Assembly (NCBI GenBank): GCA_017428565.1
Contig: JAFRQP010000033.1
Span: 1 to 56,394 of the forward strand
From: Oscillospiraceae bacterium
GTDB lineage: Bacteria; Bacillota; Clostridia; Oscillospirales; Oscillospiraceae
DNA length: 56,394 nucleotides
Direction of reading: 5' to 3'
The notes beneath the pieces are model-generated. The model saw nothing but the letters and a program-made list of their open reading frames with translations. It was not told the origin of the DNA and did no database searches. Below, in pieces: positions 18,311 through 25,900 of the stretch. Made by a program: the position numbers and the translations under genes. Numbering within the stretch: the stretch's first letter is position 1; every line of letters begins with the position of its first letter.

Positions 18311-18690
18311 TGAGCAGGCCGAAAAGCGGCAAAACGCTCACGGCGGACCTGTCCGTGATCCTGGGTCTCCTGCTGCTGGCGGGGATCCTGTACCTGCTGC
18401 TGAACGTGAACCGCCCCGAGGGGGGCGTGGCCGTGGTCCGGGTCAACGGCGTGGTGACGGAGCGTCACCCTCTGAACGTGGACGGCAGCTTCCCCCTCAA
18501 CGGCGGCAGCAACATCCTGGTGATTCAGGACGGGCAGGCCTGGCTCTCGGAGGCGGACTGCCCGGACAAGCTCTGCGTCAAGCAGGGCAGGATCCACTAC
18601 AGCGGCCAGATCATCACCTGCCTGCCCAACCGTCTGACCGTCACCGTGGAGGGCGGCGAGTCTGACGGCGTGGATCTGGTGGTGGGCTGA
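18310..18690 (+). CDS. NusG domain II-containing (DUF1312) membrane-anchored protein
   Basis: Protein of 126 residues with one N-terminal membrane helix (~13-32) and an extracytosolic NusG-II-like domain. The conserved block AWLSEADCPDKLCVKQGRI ... ITCLPNRL holds three cysteines (CPDKLC and CLPN). Family members sit beside ApbE, FMN-bind and Gx-transporter genes in many Firmicutes, so a role in extracytosolic flavin or quinone electron transfer is suspected, not proven. It occupies the position where rnfB would be expected. The ATG overlaps the rnfA stop. Confidence 0.87.
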   Translation: MSRPKSGKTLTADLSVILGLLLLAGILYLLLNVNRPEGGVAVVRVNGVVTERHPLNVDGSFPLNGGSNILVIQDGQAWLSEADCPDKLCVKQGRIHYSGQIITCLPNRLTVTVEGGESDGVDLVVG

Positions 18691-18700
18691 GGAGGCGCGC

Positions 18701-19228
18701 ATGAAAGTCAAACGGATCACTCAGATGGCCATGTGCATCGCCCTGGCGATGATCCTGTCCTATGTGGAGGCCCAGCTCCCCTCCCTGGGGATCCCGGGGG
18801 TGAAGATGGGCCTGGCGAACCTGGTGGTGGTCTTCTGCCTCTACAGGCTGGGCTGGAAGGAGGCGGCGGGGATCTCCCTGCTGCGGGTCCTCCTGGTCTC
18901 CCTGCTCTTCGGCCATGTGGCCAGCCTCATGTACTCCGCCGCCGGCGCGGCGCTGAGTCTCACGGGCATGATCCTGCTGCGGCGGCTGGCTCCGGGCCTG
19001 CGCTGCGTAACGGTGAGCGTGGTGGGCGGCGTGCTGCACAATGTGGGCCAGATCCTGATGGCCTGCGTGCTGATGGGCCCCAATGTGGTCTATTATCTGC
19101 CGGTGCTGATCGTCAGCGGCACGGTGACGGGCGTGATCATCGGCCTGGTGGCCGCCCTGCTGGTGAAGCGCACCGACCTGTTGGTCGGAAAGGACGCGCC
19201 CCCGGCCAAGAAGGACGACGCGCGCTGA
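18701..19228 (+). CDS. Gx transporter family / heptaprenyl diphosphate synthase component I-like membrane protein
   Basis: Membrane protein of 175 residues with five to six helices resembling an ECF-type S component. Signatures: MCIALAMILSYVEAQLPS, PGVKMGLANLVVVF and GGVLHNVGQIL. Databases call this family Gx transporter or heptaprenyl diphosphate synthase subunit I. Its recurrent linkage to NusG-II and ApbE genes suggests supply of a flavin or isoprenoid/quinone precursor for the redox complex (inference). It begins 10 nt after the NusG-II gene with GAGGCG upstream and ends the operon before a strong terminator. Confidence 0.85.
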   Translation: MKVKRITQMAMCIALAMILSYVEAQLPSLGIPGVKMGLANLVVVFCLYRLGWKEAAGISLLRVLLVSLLFGHVASLMYSAAGAALSLTGMILLRRLAPGLRCVTVSVVGGVLHNVGQILMACVLMGPNVVYYLPVLIVSGTVTGVIIGLVAALLVKRTDLLVGKDAPPAKKDDAR

Positions 19229-19260
19229 GCGCGGAGATCGCCGCTTCGAACAAAAAAAAC

Positions 19261-19309
19261 AATACCCTCCGAGCGCTTCTTTCGCGGAGCGCCCGGAGGG
19301 TATTTTTTT
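19261..19309. terminator. Terminator of the Rnf-like operon
   Basis: An 11-bp stem (19261-19271 with 19294-19304; ATACCCTCCG/CGGAGGGTAT) with a 22-nt loop is followed by a T-tract to 19309. An A-tract precedes it. Confidence 0.9.
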
Positions 19310-19357
19310 CGCCGCCCCGACACGGGACGCCGCAGCGCGCCTTCGATGATCAAAATC

Positions 19358-19373
19358 CAAGAGGTCAGCGGTT
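19358..19373 (+). repeat. Inverted 16-bp copy of the tRNA-Ala core
   Basis: CAAGAGGTCAGCGGTT on the plus strand equals part of the tRNA-Ala anticodon/T-arm that lies in opposite orientation at 19453-19468. It sits outside the left attachment repeat, on the chromosome side. Confidence 0.55.
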
Positions 19374-19399
19374 GCACCGACATGCCCACAAACAAAAGA

Positions 19400-19427
19400 A
19401 AACAGCCACCTTTTCAGGTGACTGTTT
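19400..19427 (-). terminator. Original tRNA-Ala terminator, now on the far side of the island
   Basis: Read on the minus strand, a 12-nt-arm hairpin (one mismatch; CAGTCACC/GGTGGCTG) is followed by TTTTCTTTTG. It lies 5 nt after the CCA-end sequence of the left tRNA repeat. This is what the native tRNA would have been followed by before the island inserted. Confidence 0.65.
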
Positions 19428-19431
19428 CTTT

Positions 19432-19477
19432 TGGTGGAGATAAGCGGGATCGAACCGCTGACCTCTTGAATGCCATT
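19432..19477 (-). repeat. Island end (att), 46-bp direct repeat of tRNA-Ala 3' part
   Basis: Identical over 46 bp to 39141-39186. It encodes, on the minus strand, the tRNA-Ala(GGC) sequence from the anticodon loop through the T-arm to CCA. The 5' part of the tRNA is absent here. This is the integrase-distal end of the 19.7-kb island. Confidence 0.88.
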
Positions 19478-19729
19478 TATTGAAAGGGGGTCACAAGGCG
19501 TCATTCCGGTTGCAATTCCGTACTTTGGGAAACCACGTTTTTCCAAGTAAAATCAAGGGTTTTATGGCCATCATGCCATAAAATCCAATAGCGCCAAAAG
19601 CTTGGCGATTTTTCCGGAGAAAGAATAATTGTTAGAAAGGTGTTAGAAGACCCGCTGTTGCAAGGGCTCATCAACACTGGTTCATGGATTGATCGACAAT
19701 CATATTGTGCCGGCCATATTGAGCAGCCG
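19478..19729. other. Gene-free island end with small inverted repeats
   Basis: No gene seen. It contains a perfect 9-bp hairpin (19560-19568 with 19575-19583, TTTTATGGC/GCCATAAAA), a 6-bp hairpin (19592-19607) and the TGTTAGAA pair. This is consistent with integrase/excisionase binding DNA. Confidence 0.4.
19630..19649. promoter_or_regulatory. Putative integrase arm-type sites, left end
   Basis: Two TGTTAGAA motifs 11 bp apart (TTGTTAGAA at 19630, GTGTTAGAA at 19641). The same motif occurs three times next to the integrase at the other end, which is what arm-type binding sites would look like. Confidence 0.55.
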
Positions 19730-19730
19730 C

Positions 19731-19770
19731 AAAAAAGCCTCTGAATCGTTCCATGGTCCAGAGGCTTTTT
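19731..19770. terminator. Terminator downstream of the giant surface protein gene
   Basis: An 11-bp stem (19733-19743 with 19759-19769, AAAAGCCTCTG/CAGAGGCTTTT) is flanked by A- and T-tracts. It can serve the minus-strand surface-protein operon. Confidence 0.75.
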
Positions 19771-19944
19771 CGTATTTGCGTTTATCTGCCTTGTGATCTC
19801 TGTTTCCGGGAGTCCGACTCAAAAGTCGCCGGGCTCCTCTTCCTCAGAGGCCGGGACGAAGGGCAGCTCGTTGCTCTCCGTCAGAATATCACGGTTCTCA
19901 AAGCGGATCAGCTCCAGCTCGGGTTTTGTGTATTGCATTTCAAC

Positions 19945-22900
19945 TCACCCCACGGAAGAAAAGTATGTCTCGGCAGCGCGGTTATAGAGGTACATGGCCT
20001 TCACCAGCGCGACCAGGTCGGCGTCCTCCTCGTTCGCCACGACCTTGTACGCGTAGCTCAGGGCGCTGTATTTCAGGGTCAGCACCCGGCCCTCGGAGCC
20101 GGTGACCGTCACGGTGTACATGTTGTCCAGATACCGGGCGTACACGTCCGGGATCTCGATCATCCAGCCGTCGTCCGTCTCCACAGGCGTCACCGTCTTC
20201 GAGCCGATCTTGAAGGTGTAGTCGTCGACACTGCCCTCGTCGATGCTGAAGTAGTGCCGGATAACGGTGCCGGATTTCAGCACCAGGCTGCTGCCGATGT
20301 AGCTCACGCCCTCAGCCTTGCCTAGGGTCAGCTTGGCCCGGTAGGGAGCCAGATCCTCCATGGTCACCGACTCGGGATGCCCCACGACGGGGGCCCGGTC
20401 GGACTCGTTGTAGTGGAAATATGCCTGGGCCAGGCTGCCGAAGTCGGACATGGCGTTCACCACCGCCAGCAGCAGCGGATCGTCGCTTGTTTCGAGGGCG
20501 CGGTCGATATAGGTCTGGATCGAGTAGCTCCAGCCCGTCTCCGTCACGTCCTCGTCCCGCCAGAATAGCGCCTCCGGGCCGTCGCTCCCGTAGAGCCGCA
20601 CGGTCACCGAATCGTTCATCTCCTTGGCGGCCTTGTCCACGCTGAACTTATACAGGGTCAGGCCGTCCATTTGGCGAGTCTCCGCTCCGGACACCGGGAA
20701 GCTCTTGTTGTTCAGGGTCACGTACAGGCCGCTGTCCTGCCGGGCCCGCTGCGGGATGAAGAGATACACGTTCAGCCCGATGCGCCCCTTCAGGTTCACG
20801 TTGTAGCCGTAGACCCGGGCGGCGATGGTGTTGGTCACATTGTAGCCCTCGATCCGGCTGACGTAGCCCTCCACCGGATCCTCCGTGATGCTGTAGACGA
20901 TCTGCCCGCCATCGGTCCTGTTCTTCGGCAGGCCTCCAAAGCGCCATGCCCAGCCGTCGGATGCGGTCACGGTGCGGGAGGCGATCTCCTCCCCGTCCGC
21001 CAGCAGATGGATGGTGATGTGGTCCGGCCGCAGGCCGTCCGCGTCGTTCAGGTCGTCCCAGGTCTTGGAGCCGGCAACCTCGACCCTCTCCTCTTCGGGG
21101 ATCAGGGTGTTGGTCACGTTGTAGCCGTTGTAGCTGGCCTGATAGCCCTCGGGGACTTCCTCTTTGATCTCGATCTCCTTGTAGGTGACCGAGCTGTTCT
21201 CCCCGTCCTCCGTGACCACCGCGATGTCGTTCAGCGGGATCTGCAGGCTCCAGGTCCAGCCGTCCGCGGCCGTGACGGTGACGGGCGAGCCGGTGATCTC
21301 GGTCCGGCTTCCGTCCTCACCCTTGGCGTAGACGTGGATTAGGACCTGCTCCGGCCGGTCGTCCTCCGTGTCTCCCACCCAGGTCTTGACGCCGCTGATC
21401 TGCTTGATCTCGCTTTCGTCGCCGTCGAACTTCACATTGATGACGTTGCAGGTGTAGGCATAGTCGTGGAGGAAGGGAACGGCGTAGCCCTTGATGCTCC
21501 AGCATTCGTAGATCGGATGATACATCACCGGGCAGGAGATCTTGGGGATGCCCAGGGTCTTGATGATGGCGTCGATGGCCATCTCCATGACGCCGGTGAC
21601 CAGCTCCGCCCCGGCAAACTCCATGGGCACGCCGTAGGAGCCGTATTTCTTCACGCCGAAGGTGGCGCGCCAGTTGGTCAGGGGATTGTTGCCGTCGCCC
21701 TTGACGGAAACAATGGCTAGACCGGTATTGGTATACTTGGAAACCACCTGCGAAATGACCGTCATCGCGGCGGTGCTCACAAAGCCGTCCCCCAGCAGGG
21801 TCTTCAGGCCGCCCTTGACCTCGTCCTCCAGCCCCGGAATGCTCAGGAGGTTCACCTGCGAACCGTAAACCACCGTGGCGACCGGGGTATAGATATTGAC
21901 TTCATCCACGCCGATCTGCTCGGCATAGTCGTCGTCCACCTTGCTCATCAGCATCAGGTAGACGGACTCGGGCAGCTCGTCGTCCTCGAAGCCGATCCAG
22001 ATCTTGCGGATATCAATGTCCAGCACTGCCGTGTTGGTGATCTTCATGTGGTGGGACGTGCTGTTGTGGTCATAGGCGACGAAATACTTGCTCTCGTGCT
22101 CTTCGATCTCCTTGCCGAAGGTATCCGTATAGGTGTCGATCTCCGCCGTGAAGGTGGGGGGCGGGATCGTGATCTTGGTGGCCTGCGCGGTCAGCCATTT
22201 GACCGTATAGTCGAAGGTCCAGAGGTTTTCCGGGTCGGCCGTCATGAGCAGATTGGTTATGAAGGGCTTGTCCAGGTCAAAGGTATTGTGGACGACCCGC
22301 TCATCCGCCGCCTCCAGACGCTCTTCCTCGGTTCCGTACTCCTCGTCCTGCTCCTCCTCCGTCTTGGGCCTCAGCTCCCGGACCCGGTACTCATAGAACA
22401 CAAAGGTCTCAGTATCGTTCACGTAGCCCAGGGGCACGGTGTCGAATTCTCCGCTCCAGCCGTTGGTGGGGTCCAGGGTGATGACCTGCACCGACTTCCA
22501 GGAGAACTTGCCCTCCTGCTTCTGCAGGACGACCTCGATCTCGTCCGGCCGGTCCTGGTCGCCCAGGTCGATGTCCCAGCTCAGCTCCACGGAGTACTGC
22601 TTGGTGCTGCTGTTGATAATATAGTTCGCTTCCTCGATCTGCTTATAGGAGACCAGATAGCCCTTCTGCTCGCCGCCCACCGTAAAGATGGCCGTGGGCT
22701 TGTCGCTGGCATAGAGATCGTCGTTGGGATCGTTGACAGGCAAACCGGTCGATTCATCGATCTCGCGGATACGGATTTCGTCGTCGTCCCGGGCGTCCGG
22801 GCCGGGAACGTATTCAATAGAGCCCTTCCACTCATCCTCCGCGGTGATGGTCAGCTCCGCCACCGTGGTCCACTCGCCGTTGCGGCCCCGCTGCAGCACC

Positions 22901-25900
22901 ACCCGGACGCTCTCCGGCTCCTGCTCCAGCTCGTCGCCCTTCTCCCACAGGATCTCCACAGGATAGGCCTTGCTCCATTTGGCGTAGAGGCTGATGTCCT
23001 CGTCCAGCTCCGTCTCAAAGTCAAATTCCAGGGTCAGGCCCTCGTCGGTGAACCAACCGCCGAAGGTATAGCCCTCCCGCGTCGGGTCGGGGTCGGGCTT
23101 GGCCACGGTCATGCCCTCGGCGATGTTGTGCCGGACCGTTCCGGTCTCGCCTTCCATCTCGCCGCCGTTGAGCACGAAGCTCACCACCACGCCCTGGTCG
23201 AAGACCACGTGGTTGGCGTTTTCCAGATCCCACTCGTCCTCCGGCGGGAGCCGGTTGGCGCTGGTGTGCTCGACCACCGTGACGCCCGGATCCACGTCGA
23301 TAGATTCATAGGAGAGCGCACGATAGCCGTCCGCCGTGACGCGGTCGATGTCCTTGCGCACATAGATGCTCCGCCCGGCGCGGACGCCGTAGCTGCCGCC
23401 CTGGGCCGCGATCAGACCGCTCTGGAAGATCACATCCTCGTCGGCGTCCAGGCCGTTTGTCCCCGCCCCGGCGACAGAGATATCGCCGTCGATCGTCAGA
23501 GATCCGGAGAGGACACGCACGCCCGTGTCAAAGGGCTCGTCCATGCTGACCGCGCCGCTGCCGGCGACGGTCAGATCCAGATCGTCGGCATAGATCAAGG
23601 CTCCTTCGTGGGTATCGGTAAACACAGGTCCGTTCAGGGTCAACGTGCAGGTCTCGGGATCGTACACAACGGTCCCGCCGCCCAGCACGTCGCTCTGGTT
23701 CTCGCTGGTCACCGGAATGCCGCTGACCCAGAGCTGATAGGGGTTGCTCCATTGGGCGGTAAGCGTCAGATCCTGGGTCAGCGTGAAGCTGCTGCCCGCG
23801 GGATAGGCCGCCTCCTCCCCGCCGTTGACGCTGCCCTTCCAGCCGGAGAAGGACCGGCCGTTGGGGGCGGTGAAGCTGCATTCGGGAAGCGTGTACTGCT
23901 CGCCCTTCGTGACATACACCGTGACCGCGTTCCCGCTCCCCTGACCGGGCAGAAGCGTGACGATCACCCGCTCATAGCCGCAGAGGTCGCAGTCATGATC
24001 GTCCTCGTCGTCAAACACATGCGCTTCCGTGACCTGCTTGGCAGAGCAGTTGGGGCAGGAATAGCGATGCTCGGTATCAGACAGGCAGGTGTAGACCGCG
24101 TTGGGATGATCGCAGAGTTCCACACGGGCATAGGCGTAAGACATGCAGGTCGATTCCCGGTCGGCTGTCAGGGCGATGCCCAGGATCGTCTGATTCTCGC
24201 CCTCAACGGTCCCGTAGGTGACCTTCGCCTGGTCATAGACCCTCACGCTTCCGTCGCTGTCGCCGCCGTCGCCGCGTCCGAAGGCTCTGGCGGAGTTCAT
24301 GCCGGAAATCGCGATCACGGTGCCGCCGTTGATGATCACGGTGCCGCCGTCGCCGTCGTCACCGCCGCCGATGCCCGCACCGGCAAACTCGCCGGAGCTG
24401 ATAAAGTGCATGAGCAGGTTGTAGGCAAGATTCGTCCAGCCCTGATCTTCCACCTCGAGCCCTGTGCCGTCGTCAGACCACAGGCCGTGGTCCCGGATAT
24501 AGTTATAGTCCAAATAGCCGCCGGTCGCCATCACATAGCCGCCGTTCACCGTCAGCGTGCCGCCGTCGCCGTCGTTGCCGCCGCCGATGCCCGCGCCTTT
24601 GTTGCTGGAGATCGCGTATACGGTGCCGCCGTCGATCGTGACGTTTCCGCCGTTTCCGCCGCCGCCGCCGCCCTTCAGTGAACCGCCGCCGCCGATGCCC
24701 GCGCCCGATTGGCTCGTGGCAATGACGAACGCGTTGTTGATATAAACGTTTCCGCCGTCGCCCGCCTCAGAGGGCTTCTTTTCGCTGGCGCCGCCGCCGA
24801 TGCCCGCGCCGTAGCCTTTGTTTTCAATCATCACAACGCCGCCGGTGATGCGAATGTCTCCGCCCTGGTCCATTTCCGCGGCGCCGCCGATGCCGGCGCC
24901 CTGGCTCTCCACATAAAGCTCTCCGACATAGCCGCTTGAGATACTGATGCTGATCTCGCCGCCGGAAATGTTCACAGAACCGCTGGTGCCGCACACATTA
25001 TCGCATCCGCCGCCGCCGATGGCCGCGCTTCTGGTCGCAAACATGTGGATGCTAAGCTTGCCGCCGGAGATGGTCACGTCTCCGCCGTCGCCGGCATAGC
25101 CGAAATTCTCGGCCCCGGCGCCGCCGCCGATGCCCGCGCCGCTTTGGCCCCCGAGATCGATCGTGATTGTGCCGCCGCTGATGCTGACGTTGCCGCCGTT
25201 GCCCGCATTGGCGAACATGCCTCTCGTCGAGCCGCCGCCGATGCCCGCACCAAAAAGCCCCGCGGTCACATTGACGGTGCCGCCGCAGATGGAAACGGTG
25301 CCTCCGTTGCCCGCATTGCCGGAGGAGCCTCCCCCGCCGCCGCCGATGCCCGCGGCCGTCCATCCGCCTTCCGTCGTGATGGTGCCGTCATAGATGGTCA
25401 CGCTGCCGCCCTGGCTGCCGGCTTCGCCGCCGCCGATACCCGCGCCGTTGGTGCCGCCGGTGGGCGTAACGGTGCCGTTATAAATGATCACGGTGCCGCC
25501 GTCTTTTTCATCGCCGCCGCCGATGCCCGCGCCATAGTCGCCGCCGGTGGCGGTCAGGCTGCCGTCGTAGACGGTAACCGTTCCCCCGTTGACTTCATTG
25601 CCGCCGCCGACGCCGGCGCCGTCCGTGCCGCCGGTGGCGGTCAGGCTGCCGCCCAGCATCTCAAAGCTGCCGCAGGAGTCCGGGCTCGCCTCGTCGCCGG
25701 TACCGACGCCCGCGGCATAATCGCCGCCGTTTGCCGTGACCGTGCCGCCATGGATGGTCAGGCTGCCGCTGCCGGTCTTATCGCCGCCGCCAATGCCCGC
25801 GGCATACTCCGGGCCGGTGCAGATCAGTGCGCCCGTATCCTCCTCCTGACCGTAGATGCTCAGACTGTTGCCCGGGGCAAGCTCGATGCCCTTGCTGCAC

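Noticed and set aside
19945-20100. LPxTG-type sorting signal at the end of the giant protein.
   Set aside because: The C-terminus (YNRAAETYFSSVG) has no LPxTG motif, hydrophobic helix or basic tail.
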